64,000 nt of DNA from Dermacentor variabilis. Its lineage: Eukaryota > Arthropoda > Arachnida > Ixodida > Ixodidae. The DNA is taken from contig NC_134570.1 in NCBI RefSeq assembly GCF_050947875.1, forward strand, positions 228,579,265-228,643,264. Direction: 5' to 3'. This document shows positions 44,319 to 54,167 of this stretch, piece after piece (the stretch's first letter is position 1; every line of letters starts with the position of its first letter). Below the pieces are notes generated by a model. That model did not search any database. It worked only from the letters and a program-made list of their open reading frames with translations, and was not told where the DNA came from. A program made the position numbers and the translations under genes.

Positions 44319-44576
44319 AAACATTGACATTTCTTCTCACATTTCTTCAGATGTCAGAGGATGCAAGATTATTGTTTGTATAATGTAAGAATTATTGGCG
44401 TATGACGTTGTCGAATGAGAAGAGCTGTAAAGGCTGCATAGCATATACAACTTCATATAAGGATATTCGACTTACATGCATGTTGCCTTATACTTTTGTA
44501 TATCAATTGTTATTCTCTCTCCCCCCCCCCTATGTAATGCCAAAGCTGGGCCTTTAGGGTAAATAAATGAAAAAAA

Positions 44577-44840
44577 GGGGGTGGGGGCAGTTGACGGGCA
44601 GGGAGCTTAGAACATTGCAAACAATCGCAGCAGTAGTAGGTGGAAGTGCTCCAACAACGTGGTCGAACATGGCCAACTGTGAACTGAGGGGGTGGCGACG
44701 GAACAAATTCAGTGGTAATGAACCAAAGTTCCGAGTCCGACAACCAGAACTCCGGGAGCTTGAGAGCGGAGACCTCAGGCTCACGGGGTGGTGGCGCTGA
44801 CGGTAGTAGCTGATCGGGAATATCCGAGGCCATGACTTAC
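44577..44840 (-). pseudogene. Gypsy-2 gag, N-terminal part
   Basis: The minus strand starts MASDIPDQLLPSAPPPREPE, then VSALKLPEFWLSDSELWFI. In another frame it reads MFDHVVGALPPTTAAIVCNV, then SSLPVNCPHP, where the CR1-like element cuts in. This fits the N-terminus of gag just downstream of the LTR at 44953. Confidence 0.75.
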
Positions 44841-44952
44841 TGGATAGAAGGCGGACTGCGAAAACAGCGGGCTCAAGCTTCTGGCGACGGTAGGCCCAGC
44901 AAAGTGGCTGAGGCACCTGGAGCTAAGAGAGATGACGCAAAGTCCGCCAATT

Positions 44953-45136
44953 TGTGGAGGAAGGAAAACTAGACAGACGCTTGTGCCTGGTGTACACAAA
45001 TCAAGCGGGAGCGGGACCAAGCGCCACTGGCCTTCGATTTCGCAACCGCCAGTTCCACTGCTCGCACGGCGTGAGAATGCTGGCATGTCATCGTCTTTTG
45101 TGGTCGCATCAATGTGGCACGTAGTAGTGTACTATG
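44953..45136 (-). repeat. 5' LTR of Gypsy-2
   Basis: Read on the minus strand from CATAGTACACTACTACG at 45136 to CTTCCTCCACA at 44953. TTGGCGGACTTTGCG just after it is the likely primer-binding region. Confidence 0.75.
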
Positions 45137-45477
45137 GCTTCATCCCAGTGTGGGCGACACTATCGGCCTTGGAGGCAAAGTGGATGTGAAAGCGTGACTA
45201 GCTTTGTACTGCCGATGTGAAGATATTGTTGACACAACATGAAACTGCATGTTTCGTCGCCAACTCTCAAATTGAATGATTATTTTTCTCATTCAAATGT
45301 GTTTTTTCCAACTGCCCGATGATTCGGAAAATTTTGCAGCCCCTTCTGTGAGGGAAAATCTATTGATGACTGTACTTAATTGCATAAAAGATTGAATTTC
45401 AATATGACAAAGCAAACTGTCGATTTTACTTATTTCATTATATCGAGGTTTAACTGTCTATGTAAGTTGTGCTTACC
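45137..45477. other. Unassigned, with an orphan pogo-type end
   Basis: TTATATCGAGGTTTAACTG ends at 45456 and resembles a pogo/Tigger terminus. No inverted partner is visible between 45137 and 45456. Confidence 0.35.
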
Positions 45478-45655
45478 CAAGCAAGGTGATGTACTATCGT
45501 GAGCAATATGAGCGGGAACATGCGAATGCGTGGCAAACAGCCTCGAAACCGAATTTGAGCGATATGTGGATGGTACTGTCGAAAACAGAGAAGAAAGGGA
45601 TTCGCTCTTCCGCTAGCTTTTGGCACTCCCACTGCACATGCTTTTTTTTTAATAC
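45478..45655 (+). repeat. Inverted repeat pair, left member
   Basis: It reads MYYREQYEREHANAWQTA and FWHSHCTC on +, matching KYYHEQYEREHRSACQIA and CWHSYCTS on - at 46020-46211. Similarity is at DNA and protein level over about 170 bp, at roughly 65-70 percent by eye. Spacer is about 365 bp. Family unknown. Confidence 0.55.
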
Positions 45656-46019
45656 GGTAGCTGACGGCATTTCACTGGCCGCCGTGAGCTGATAAGGCAG
45701 TTATGTGTCACAGTGACTTACAGCTAGTGATTTTTTTTCTTTCATGCTTGTTATATTTTTAGAGCGCAGCCTTTAGGCTGCCCAATCCTGCATTTAGCGT
45801 AAGGTGCTTTCATATATACCGCAACAGGAGCTCGTGTATAACTTATGGAGCACATCGTGTCACGCGTTACAGGCAGGTGGACAGATTTCCTAGGGAAGCA
45901 GCTCTAGAATGCTTACGCATCGAAACAGTGGTACTATTGGTGATGCTTCGGTGCACAAGGCTACCAGTAACCGCAATATCAAACAGCGTTATCAATGTGC
46001 ACTGGGGATGTGAAGTTCC

Positions 46020-46211
46020 GAATTTTGTATAAGGAGACGTACAGTAGGAGTGCCAACAGTTATTAGAACGGCGTCCTCCTTTCCACTTTGTTTCCAGCGG
46101 CGGCCGCCGCGTATCGCCCATAGCAGGGTTTGAGGCTATCTGACACGCACTCCTGTGTTCCCGCTCATACTGCTCATGATAGTACTTGCTGGCTTGGTTT
46201 CCAGGCCACAT
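46020..46211 (-). repeat. Inverted repeat pair, right member
   Basis: Partner of 45478-45655. Each copy has a short open frame, but no known domain is recognisable. Confidence 0.55.
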
Positions 46212-47392
46212 TTCACTATCTGTTTTTGATTTGGACGGGCTATATTAGTTGTGTATTTGTTCACAATAAATAGACACTTCCTTCTTGTGTGTGCACATTG
46301 TTTCAAGTACAGATGAAGTCCTTCGAATGAGGGAAGTCTATATAAAAACTGAAGTGAATATTTCCATGATCTTGGATTGACGCTTTATTCACTGCCCCGC
46401 CTAAGAAAATGGCATATTGAAGTGCTCCTTTAGCTGGCTACAAAAGATAAATTGCTCTTACTTTGATACCTTCGCTCTTTCTTGCAGCACACCAGAAAGA
46501 AACAAAGTGTGTACCTGGCGGAGGTTCTCTGACGTGCTTTGTTTATTTTTTGAGGTATTCTTGACAATTGCATGGTTTTTCCAGTTACTGTAGAATCTCA
46601 GTAAACAGAACAGTTTAAAACGAAACAGTAGCATCATGGTAGGTTAGTTTTTCACTAGGGCAATGCAAAAAAAAAGTTTATTAAATGAAAACAAAATTTT
46701 TACAACCATGGACAAACAGAACTAAAATAGTATTACCAAAGACAAAACTGAGCAATCTTGAAGGCATTGCGATACACATCACTGTTTGTGTCTTTCCTTT
46801 CTGGGTTTTCTTGCCAGTTCTCCATGCATGTCCATGTTCGAACCAAGGCTAGGAACGAAGGCGGCTTTTGCTGTGTTTTGCTGGTACCATGGTTAGCGTG
46901 GCTGTACCGTGGTCATGGCTGGCTATGGTTTCTTTGTGCGGGCAATGTCAATGAGCTGTGAGTTTGCTTGGCATTTTCAATGCCGGCACACAAATGCCCG
47001 CGCAATGCACTCACGCTGGAGACAAACACAAAAGCTATCATAACTATGAATGTAGTTGCCTCAATGAAATGGCTATTAAAAAAAAAAAGTTTTTTTTACT
47101 CAATGATATTTTTCTTTTCTTTTTGTAATGATGTTTTGTGACGGTAGCACTAGTCAGTGGCTCTGTGCATACAGAAAATTTAAGAAGCTTTGTAATGAGA
47201 TCTGCTGCACCTGTCACATGCTGTTGGCAACAACGCATCGGCCCCTTTCAAGAGAGTACCTCTGAGCACACTGTCTCGGTAAATGGAACTCCCGATAAAT
47301 GCATTTCCCTGGTCCCTTGATGTTCTGTGTGAGGATAGAGTGCACCTGTCTTCAGGCGTCGCTAGATATGCGCTGCCCCAAGAAGCACGCAC
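46212..47392. other. Unassigned intronic stretch
   Basis: Fragments such as GAATCTCAGTAAACAGAAC (46592-46610) and GTCTCGGTAAATGGAACTC (47274-47292) look like decayed ends of DNA transposons in direct orientation. No gene is supported. Confidence 0.35.
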
Positions 47393-47513
47393 CTTGGGGT
47401 GATAATGGCTGCCGGGCCATGGCTGCCAGCGTGGCCTGCACAGCCTCCAGGTCCAGCCGCATGGCCGCATGCTCTCGCTGCAGCTCACTGACACGCTGCC
47501 ACAGCTGCTTGCC
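47393..47513 (-). CDS. Git: GIT exon (coiled-coil region)
   Basis: Acceptor ACACTCGCAG before 47513 and donor CCCAAG|GTGCGT after 47393. The exon is 121 nt, 40 codons plus 1 nt, open in one frame: GKQLWQRVSELQREHAAMRL, then DLEAVQATLAAMARQPLSPQ. Hydrophobic residues follow a heptad pattern, so a coiled coil is expected. In GIT1 the coil contains a Leu, six residues, then LQRE; the same spacing (QL, six residues, LQRE) is present here. GIT coiled coils mediate dimerisation. Third codon positions are GC-rich, unlike the flanking repeats. The phase fits the exon at 63007-63080 (ends phase 0) and the one at 27263-27372 (needs 1 nt). Another exon may lie between this and 63007. Confidence 0.6.
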
Positions 47514-48652
47514 CTGCGAGTGTCAACACAGTCAGGCATCCCTGCCCAAGCTGGTTGGGACGACACAACTGCTGCCCTGCTTGGATCCCTAAGGAGGGCA
47601 CAGATGACTATGACACGGTGTAATGAAGGGTGGACAGACACAGCAAATCATGCCTCACAAGCATGATGCATGATGCCTCACAAGGTGTCACAAGCAAATG
47701 CTCCCCCGGCTAACTGCAGCACACAACACGAGAGCTTGACCTGTGTGCACGAAATGCATGACGAGCATTCTCTCATCATGGAGGGCAGTGGAGACAGCTG
47801 AGGCACAGGTTAGTGCTGACTGCGGTGATAGAAACAAGGAGGCGGTATTTACTTCATTCTTTACAGAACATTACATTATGTATTTAAAAAATCACATAAA
47901 AATATGTAAGACATTATATGCGCAATACAGTTGAGTAGAAATCATAGATGCAATAAGAAACCTTTTGTGGTTGGCATTAAACATTGGTGAAATCCAAACC
48001 AATCTTCACTAGAAATATATTAAAGCAAGGTGAGCAACCAGGCTAGCTTGTAGTCTATTGTAAGCAACAGCGCACCAGCAGATGGAGGACTGAAGGAAGA
48101 GACGGACACAAGCACTGAGGTGCTTACGAAAGCTTAAATGGCGGAGAATTTTGTCTTGAGGTGTGGCTTCCCATCAGCACTGCATGCACTGCCGCAAAGT
48201 CATGCCTCGAAATTTACATATAACCTGCAAGGTCTAGTTAGTATCTCAGTCATGAACGTCAGGAACGAAAGCTTGCCACGAACGAAAAGCTTGCCAAAGC
48301 CTACATCATGCAGGTTTTGTGCTGCACTACATTATGTAGTGCACCAGAAGTGAAGGGCAACTAGGTGTGAGGGTTGACAAATAGCAGTTTGGCAGTTTAG
48401 TCCAAGGTTTTTCATTCCTTTGCATACTTGTTCGAGGCGTGGCATGAGCATCACTTAAGTTTTGCCCGAGTTAGTGCACGGCATGTATTGGCAAAGGAAG
48501 GTGTGACTGCCCCCGCAGACTGTTCATTGCTGTGCATCTTGATGCTGCTGTATCTAATGCGTTGCGTCCTGCTGTAATGACGAAGTGGAGTGCCAGTCGA
48601 AGAAATGTCGCGGTGTGTTTGTTCACTCTCCGTAATGCAGGCTTTGGGTGCA
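47514..48652. other. Unassigned, with a possible hairpin-family fragment
   Basis: 48010-48120 reads on the minus strand like the sense arm plus tail of the hairpin family at 27.0 kb (GTGTCCGTCTCTTCCTTCAG, then GTGCGCTGTTGCTTACAATA and ACAAGCTAGCC), but no inverted arm is present. The region 48360-48650 has no recognisable content. Confidence 0.35.
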
Positions 48653-50345
48653 CATCATCATCATCATCATCATCATCAGCCTGGTTACGCCCACTGCAGG
48701 GCAAAGGCCTCTCCCATACTTCTCCAACAACCCTGGTCATGTACTAATTGTGGCCATGTCGTCCCTGCAAACTTCTTAATCTCATCCGCCCACCTAACTT
48801 TCTGCCGCCCCCTGCTACGCTTCCCTTCCCTTGGGATCCAGTCCGTAACCCTTAATGACCATCGGTTATCTTCCCTCCTCATTACATGTCCTGCCCATGC
48901 CCATTTCTTTTTCTTGATTTCAACTAAGATGTCATTAACTCGCGTTTGTTCCCTCACCCAATCTGCTCTTTTCTTATCCCTTAACGTTACACCTATCATT
49001 CTTCTTTCCATAGCTCGTTGTGTCGTCCTCAATTTGAGTAGAACCCTTTTAGTAAGCCTCCAGGTTTCTGCCCCGTAGGTGAGTACTGGTAAGACACAGC
49101 TATTATATACTTTTCTCTTGAGGGATAATGGCAACCTGCTGTTCATGATTTGGGAATGCCTGCCAAACGCACCCCAGCCCATTCTTATTCTTCGGATTAT
49201 TTCCGTCTCATGATCCGGATCCGCCGTCACTACCTGCCCTAAGTAGATGTATTCCCTTACGACTTCCAGTGCCTCGCTGCCTATTGTAAATTGCTGTTCT
49301 CTCCCGAGACTGTTAAGCATTACTTTAGTTTTCTGCAGATTAATTTTTAGACCCACTCTTCTGCTTTGCCTCTCCAGGTCAGTGAGCATGCATTGCAATT
49401 GGTCCCCTGAGTTACTAAGCAAGGCAATATCATCAGCGAATCGCAAGTTACTAAGGTATTCTCCATTAACTTTTATCCCCAATTCTTCCCAATCCAGGTC
49501 TCTGAATACCTCCTGTAAACACGCTGTGAATAGCATTGGAGATATCGTATCTCCCTGCCTGACGCCTTTCTTTGTTGGGATTTTGTTGCTTGCTTTATGG
49601 AGGACTACGGTGGCTGTGGAGCCGCTATAGATATCTTCCAGTATTTTTACATATGGCTCATCTACACCCTGATTCCGTAATGCCTCCATGACTGCTGAGG
49701 TTTCGACTGAATCAAACGCTTTCTCGTAATCAATGAAAGCTATATATAAGGGTTGGTTATATTCTGCACATTTCTCTATCACTTGATTGATAGTGTGAAT
49801 ATGGTCTATTGTTGAGTAGCCTTTACGGAATCCTGCCTGGTCCTTTGGTTGACAGAAGTCTAAGGTGTTCCTGATTCTATTTGCAATTACCTTAGTAAAT
49901 ACTTTGTAGGCAACGGACAGTAAGCTGATCGGTCTATAATTTTTCAAGTCTTTGGCGTCCCCTTTCTTATGGATTAGGATTATGTTAGCGTTCTTCCAAG
50001 ATTCCGGTACGCTCGAGGTCATGAGGCATTGCGTATACAGGGTGGCCAGTTTTTCTAGAACAATCTGTCCACCATCCTTCAACAAATCTGCTGTTACCTG
50101 ATCCTCCCCAGCTGCCTTCCCCCTTTGCATATCTCCTAAGGCTTTCTTTACTTCTTCCGGCGTTACCTTCGGGATTTCGAATTCCTCTAGACTATTTTCT
50201 CTTCCATTATCGTCGAGGGTGCCACTGGTACTGTATAAATCTCTATAGAACTCCTCAGCCACTTGAACTATCTCATCCATATTAGTAATGATATTGCCGG
50301 CTTTGTCTCTTAACGCACAATAGGCAGGAAAATTGGCAGGTTGAA
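48653..50345 (-). mobile_element. RTE element, 5'-truncated, well preserved
   Basis: Starts on + with a (CATCAT)n run at 48653 (the RTE tail seen in reverse) and ends at about 50345, where the RTE frame begins at ALRDKAGNIITN. The length is 1.7 kb. The reverse transcriptase frame has no stop. Very high similarity to the copies at 10433 and 63726 suggests recent activity of the family. Confidence 0.85.
48685..50340 (-). CDS. RTE reverse transcriptase, open frame of about 550 codons
   Basis: Motifs in order on the minus strand: GKAAGEDQVTADLLKDGG, ANIILIHKKGDAKDLKNYRP, QAGFRKGYSTIDHIHTINQV, LYIAFIDYEKAFDSVE (first catalytic Asp), GVRQGDTISPMLFTACLQE and LRFADDIALLS (49410-49440; catalytic DD). 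The thumb and C-terminal region (VLPVLTYGAETWRLTKRV, KKKKWAWAGHVMRREDNRWS) ends FALQWA at the stop just before the tail. All catalytic residues are intact. The endonuclease is missing through 5' truncation, so the fragment cannot move by itself. The annotated Met at 50373 lies outside the RTE sequence and is not the natural start. Confidence 0.85.
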   Translation of the reverse strand, partial: PANFPAYCALRDKAGNIITNMDEIVQVAEEFYRDLYSTSGTLDDNGRENSLEEFEIPKVTPEEVKKALGDMQRGKAAGEDQVTADLLKDGGQIVLEKLATLYTQCLMTSSVPESWKNANIILIHKKGDAKDLKNYRPISLLSVAYKVFTKVIANRIRNTLDFCQPKDQAGFRKGYSTIDHIHTINQVIEKCAEYNQPLYIAFIDYEKAFDSVETSAVMEALRNQGVDEPYVKILEDIYSGSTATVVLHKASNKIPTKKGVRQGDTISPMLFTACLQEVFRDLDWEELGIKVNGEYLSNLRFADDIALLSNSGDQLQCMLTDLERQSRRVGLKINLQKTKVMLNSLGREQQFTIGSEALEVVREYIYLGQVVTADPDHETEIIRRIRMGWGAFGRHSQIMNSRLPLSLKRKVYNSCVLPVLTYGAETWRLTKRVLLKLRTTQRAMERRMIGVTLRDKKRADWVREQTRVNDILVEIKKKKWAWAGHVMRREDNRWSLRVTDWIPREGKRSRGRQKVRWADEIKKFAGTTWPQLVHDQGCWRSMGEAFALQWA

Positions 50346-50818
50346 ATGTTCTTTGAATGATAATGTAGTACAAAGCTGTCTTGTCTAAACAGTTTGATGT
50401 GAATATTCGGTATTGCAGAGGATTGTGGATGTGTCAAGGACTCAATGAATCGGTTTTACAAACATGCTATATCGTGACTGTGTGCTGATTATACTGCTTT
50501 TCATCCAATGAACCAATTTGGCACTGTCATTCATTTCCATCCTATTCCCTTAAGTTCTTAAGGAACGTACAGAAACAACTGCGGTCATTAGTAGCCTTAT
50601 TATGTTAACCTTCAAGAGGGACTGACAACTGCCAAGATCGTGTCATGAGATGTTTGCAGAAATGAAAAGACCATGATTTACAGTGATAGAATCGAGCATG
50701 CTGTTCATGATTTAGGTAGGAATTATAACTTTAAATTGGCATAAAATGCTGAAAAAAATGGTAACTGGCGCAAACTGGCAGGAAACCTTGCTACTTGATA
50801 TGTAGTCAATGAGATTAC
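50346..50818. other. Unassigned AT-rich stretch
   Basis: No feature I can support. Confidence 0.4.
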
Positions 50819-51131
50819 TGTACATGGTCGTCCACTTCCAATTTGAACACGGCTCCGGGCGGCCGGCGAGGCCGGCGCTCCGCGGAGCGCCGCTCGTGGG
50901 CGCCGGGGTAACTAACGCGCCGGCGCACTGGCAGCCACAAGCGTGGCCTCAGCCGCCAGCACACACTAGTGCAGGCACGCTGTAGCAGACGACGCGGCTG
51001 CGGCCACGCTTGTGGCTGCCAGTGCGCCAGCGCGTTAGTTACCCCGGCGCCCACGAGCGGCGCTCCGCGGAGCGCCGACCTCGCCGGCCGCCCGGAGCCG
51101 TGTTCAAATTGGAAGTGGACGACCGTGTACA
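50819..51131. repeat. GC-rich 313 bp near-perfect palindrome (MITE-like)
   Basis: Two 130 bp arms (50819-50948 and 51002-51131) are inverted copies with about three mismatches, separated by 53 bp. The ends read TGTACATGGTCGTCCACTTC. The arms are very GC- and CpG-rich in an AT-rich neighbourhood. TA duplications are possible at the ends (element then CATGG to CCGTG) but not certain. No coding region is present; open frames inside are shadows of the symmetry. Confidence 0.85.
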
Positions 51132-52018
51132 TAGTTGGCTGTTATTAAGTGCCGCATACTTACTGTTTAAAATCGCAGTCTTTACATTACATAGGCATTT
51201 GTGCTTTATTCTATACGAACTAAACAAATATTTGTGTTAATGAGTGGTGCTGCCTTCACAGCAAGAAGTTGAGTGGCAGAGCTGTGGAGTCCCTCATTGC
51301 ATGGTGGCCCACATGAGTGCTTTTGTGCGCCCACAAGTTAGTGAGCGAGTACCCCAAGTTCTGTGGCCACTTTACGAGATACAAAGTGCCATTGATAAAT
51401 TGTGCCAAGAATATGTGCAAGCGCTACCTTTACTAGCACATCGTAACCGCTTCGTCTGGCTTAAGAAAGGAAAGACCGGCACACCACACAGTCAGCAAAA
51501 GTACTGCCTTTGAGATTGGTTTCTGTTACTCGGTGGGAGCCAATGCTGGGCGGAGATTTGGACACCCCCTACTATAGTGAAAATAATGCAACACTTCAAA
51601 AAACATGAACCACAGAAACATTGGATTTATAAGCAAAATATTACTTTCTTAAAGCTAGGGTCACACTTGTTACCTGCTTCCCATCAAAGTACAAGCGCTA
51701 TTGCACTCACCAATCAGTGTTTCCATCCTGTTTCCCAAGCACAACTACATCCTTGATGCTGATAGAAAAAGTAAAAAAACTGTTCCATGGCATTTTCTGC
51801 ATTACCACTGTACAACTCGGCAATCAGACCTGTATGGTTTCCACTACGCTAAAAAATAAATAAAACGAGTGCCATAGAAGTTGGTTGTCAGTCCCTCAGA
51901 CACAGGCCACCATTATTCTTTCAAGACACGCTTACCACGCACAGGCTGAGGTGAGTTGCAAGCTCAGAGAAGAAAACCAACAGGTTGCGTAGCAGTCGAA
52001 ATACCAGACTTTAAAGGA
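51132..52018. other. Unassigned stretch
   Basis: A plus frame 51244-51513 of 89 codons has no motif I recognise. Just before the CR1 element, GATGATGATGATTTGGGATT (52022-52041) looks like the edge of another repeat. Confidence 0.35.
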
Positions 52019-52124
52019 ATTGATGATGATGATTTGGGATTTTTATGGCACAGCAACCGTGCAGGCTATAATGCCTGCACTTTCTTTTTTTTTCTTGACA
52101 AAAGTTACTCCCCCCTTCCCCTTC

Positions 52125-54167
52125 CCCCGACACACAGATGGCAACAATTTCAACTCGCCACTAATTGTTGAGTCAAATACTAGTACAGATAATTTATGGG
52201 ACTACTACTTTGCAACGGTCATGGATTGTATTAAAAACTACATACCAAAGTGCTATAAAAGAATTAAAAGGAAAAATCCTTGGATTACAAGGGAAGTTAT
52301 ACATCTAAAGAGAAGATTAAGGCGAAAACGTGGGGACTGTTCGAGGAATCCAACCCCCGATAAGAAAATCTCAATTCAACACATGAGCCATGACCTGAAA
52401 TGCCTTATAAAACAATCTAAAGACAAGTTTTATAATGTGACACTTACGAAGTTCCTTAAAGAGGCACCGCAGAAGTTCTGGCGGTACGTCAACCCATCTA
52501 CAAAACCGTTATCCTCAGAATCCTGCAGTACTGCTGCAATGCAAGCTGATAATTTTAATACTTACTTTGCATCCGTTTTTACTAAAGATAATGGTCATAC
52601 ACCTCATATAGCCTACACAGCTGCTAGACCACCCATTGCAGACATTGAAATCAATGAACAAGGCGTTTTAAATCTTCTCCTGAATATTGATGTTAAGAAG
52701 AGCCCTGGTCCTGACGGCATTCCAAATGAATTTTTACGTAGATATGCAGAATGGAACTCTAAATACCTAACTAAAATTTTTCAGTCCTCTGTTGATAGTG
52801 GTTGCTTCCCGGTAGCATGGAAACGCGCAAAAATCATACCTATACACAAAAGTGGCAGTACAGCAGAAGTGGCAAATTACAGACCAATTTCTATTACAAG
52901 CGCGTGTTCTAAGCTCCTTGAGCACATTGTTAATAAACAATTAGTTTCTTACTTGGACCAATACAACTTGTTTTTTCCTGGACAGCACGGTTTCCGAAAA
53001 CGGCTTTCAACAACTACCCAACTCATTGAAATTGTACATGACCTCTCTGAAACGTTAAACTCCCGTGGTCAAACAGACATAATCTTCCTCGACTTTGCGA
53101 AAGCATTCGACAAAGTGTCCCATCCGAAGTTAATCATAAAAATTGATTCTGTATTTCAGAGCCCCGCAATCACTCAGTGGTTTTCATCTTACCTTTCTTC
53201 TAGAGAACAATATGTTGAATTCGGGGGGTGCACATCACGCCCTTCCTGTGTTGTGTCCGGAGTTCCGCAAGGAAGTGTCCTAGGTCCTCTTTTATTTCTG
53301 ATCTTTATAAATGACTTGCCCAGTAATATTAGTGTCCCTGTCAGACTGTTTGCTGACGATTGTGTGATGTATAATAAAATTCGGGATAGTAATGATCAGG
53401 CCAATTTACAGTCTAGTTTGCAAATAATTAAAAAATGGTGTGACGACTGGCAGATGGAACTAAACGCAGCTAAGTCTGTTGTTATGTCCATAACGAGAAA
53501 GAAAAAAATTTTGCGTTACCCTTACAATATAAATAGTATAACTATTAGCAGAGTCGATAAACATAAGTATCTAGGAGTAACGTTCACTTCTGACCTCAGA
53601 TGGAATCAACACATTGACGCTGTATGTGGTAAGGCCAGCAAAGCGCTCTGGAGCCTAAGACGGAATATAAGTGCGTCGACACCTGAGGTCAAAATTTTAG
53701 CCTATAAATCGTTAATACGTCCTATCTTGGAGTATGCTAAAGCTGTATGGGATCCCTACACTAAATCCAACCAACAAAAGATTGACAGAATCCAGAGGTT
53801 AGCATCAAGGTTCATATTTAACAAGTATCGCTACTGCCAATCCCCCACTGAACTTTGTAAGCTTGCCGACTTACCTCCGCTAGACTTACGTACCAAGTAT
53901 GAGCGACTGAAACTAATCTACCTTATCATTAATGGTCACTTGCTTGTCGACAAACACAACTTGTTCAAAATCTCGACAAATGAAACATCCAGACATCGTC
54001 ATAGCCAGTACATCACACCCCCTCAGGTCAGAAATGACTGTTTTAAGTGCAGTTTTGTCCCGAGAGGCATTACGGAATGGAATGCGCTTCCCGACTCTGT
54101 CATGTCGGCCTCATGCATTGAGGAGTTTTTGCAATGTGTACATGTTATTCTTTTCGCCGCTAACTAA
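52125..54167 (+). CDS. CR1-like reverse transcriptase, open frame of about 680 codons
   Basis: The element-derived frame begins around 52130 (RHTDGNNFNSPLIVESNTS); the Met at 52020 belongs to a neighbouring repeat. Motifs: SPGPDGIPNEFLRRYA, AKIIPIHKSGSTAEVANYRP, GQHGFRKRLSTTTQLIEIVH, DIIFLDFAKAFDKVSH (first catalytic Asp), SGVPQGSVLGPLLFLIFIND and VRLFADDCVMYNKI (53340-53375; catalytic DD). The C-terminal part ends VPRGITEWNALPDSVMSASC. All catalytic residues are present with no frame break to the TAA at 54165-54167, so the insertion is fairly young. Confidence 0.85.
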   Translation, partial: PRHTDGNNFNSPLIVESNTSTDNLWDYYFATVMDCIKNYIPKCYKRIKRKNPWITREVIHLKRRLRRKRGDCSRNPTPDKKISIQHMSHDLKCLIKQSKDKFYNVTLTKFLKEAPQKFWRYVNPSTKPLSSESCSTAAMQADNFNTYFASVFTKDNGHTPHIAYTAARPPIADIEINEQGVLNLLLNIDVKKSPGPDGIPNEFLRRYAEWNSKYLTKIFQSSVDSGCFPVAWKRAKIIPIHKSGSTAEVANYRPISITSACSKLLEHIVNKQLVSYLDQYNLFFPGQHGFRKRLSTTTQLIEIVHDLSETLNSRGQTDIIFLDFAKAFDKVSHPKLIIKIDSVFQSPAITQWFSSYLSSREQYVEFGGCTSRPSCVVSGVPQGSVLGPLLFLIFINDLPSNISVPVRLFADDCVMYNKIRDSNDQANLQSSLQIIKKWCDDWQMELNAAKSVVMSITRKKKILRYPYNINSITISRVDKHKYLGVTFTSDLRWNQHIDAVCGKASKALWSLRRNISASTPEVKILAYKSLIRPILEYAKAVWDPYTKSNQQKIDRIQRLASRFIFNKYRYCQSPTELCKLADLPPLDLRTKYERLKLIYLIINGHLLVDKHNLFKISTNETSRHRHSQYITPPQVRNDCFKCSFVPRGITEWNALPDSVMSASCIEEFLQCVHVILFAAN

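Larger units (their letters stand above)
37265..44575 (+). mobile_element. CR1-like non-LTR element, near full length, inserted in Gypsy-2 gag
   Basis: 5' UTR (37265-37595), ORF1 (37596-38548), ORF2 endonuclease and reverse transcriptase (41530-44318) and 3' UTR ending GGGCCTTTAGGGTAAATAAA then TGAAAAAAAG at 44575. An LTR element sits between ORF1 and ORF2 (38660-41521). Without it the copy is 4.4 kb, a usual full length for CR1 elements. No target duplication could be seen at the gag junctions. Confidence 0.8.
31984..45136 (-). mobile_element. Nested composite: Ty3/Gypsy-2 (minus) split by four other insertions
   Basis: GCTT at 31980-31983 and at 45137-45140 flanks the whole 13.15 kb. LTRs are 31984-32520 (interrupted; about 182 bp without the insertion) and 44953-45136 (184 bp). 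Between them on the minus strand lie gag N-part (44577-44840), gag C-part (36848-37265), protease (two parts), reverse transcriptase, RNase H and integrase. Inserted are a CR1-like element (37265-44575, itself carrying an LTR element), a pogo-like element (35346-36426) and a MITE (32079-32371). Motifs such as ASPLHMVPKKTGDWCPCRDY suggest the CsRn1-like Gypsy group, which is inference. Confidence 0.8.

Noticed and set aside
47180..47641. 153-codon minus-strand open frame
   Set aside because: The coding signal lies in a different frame with proper splice sites (47393-47513); the long frame is a GC-rich shadow.
48590..49630. Plus-strand open frames with His runs (HHHHHH)
   Set aside because: The His run is the (CAT)n tail of the RTE read on the wrong strand; the rest is antisense to the RTE coding region.
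50815..51240. Arg/Pro-rich open frames on both strands
   Set aside because: They arise from the GC-rich palindrome and mirror each other; no evidence of coding.
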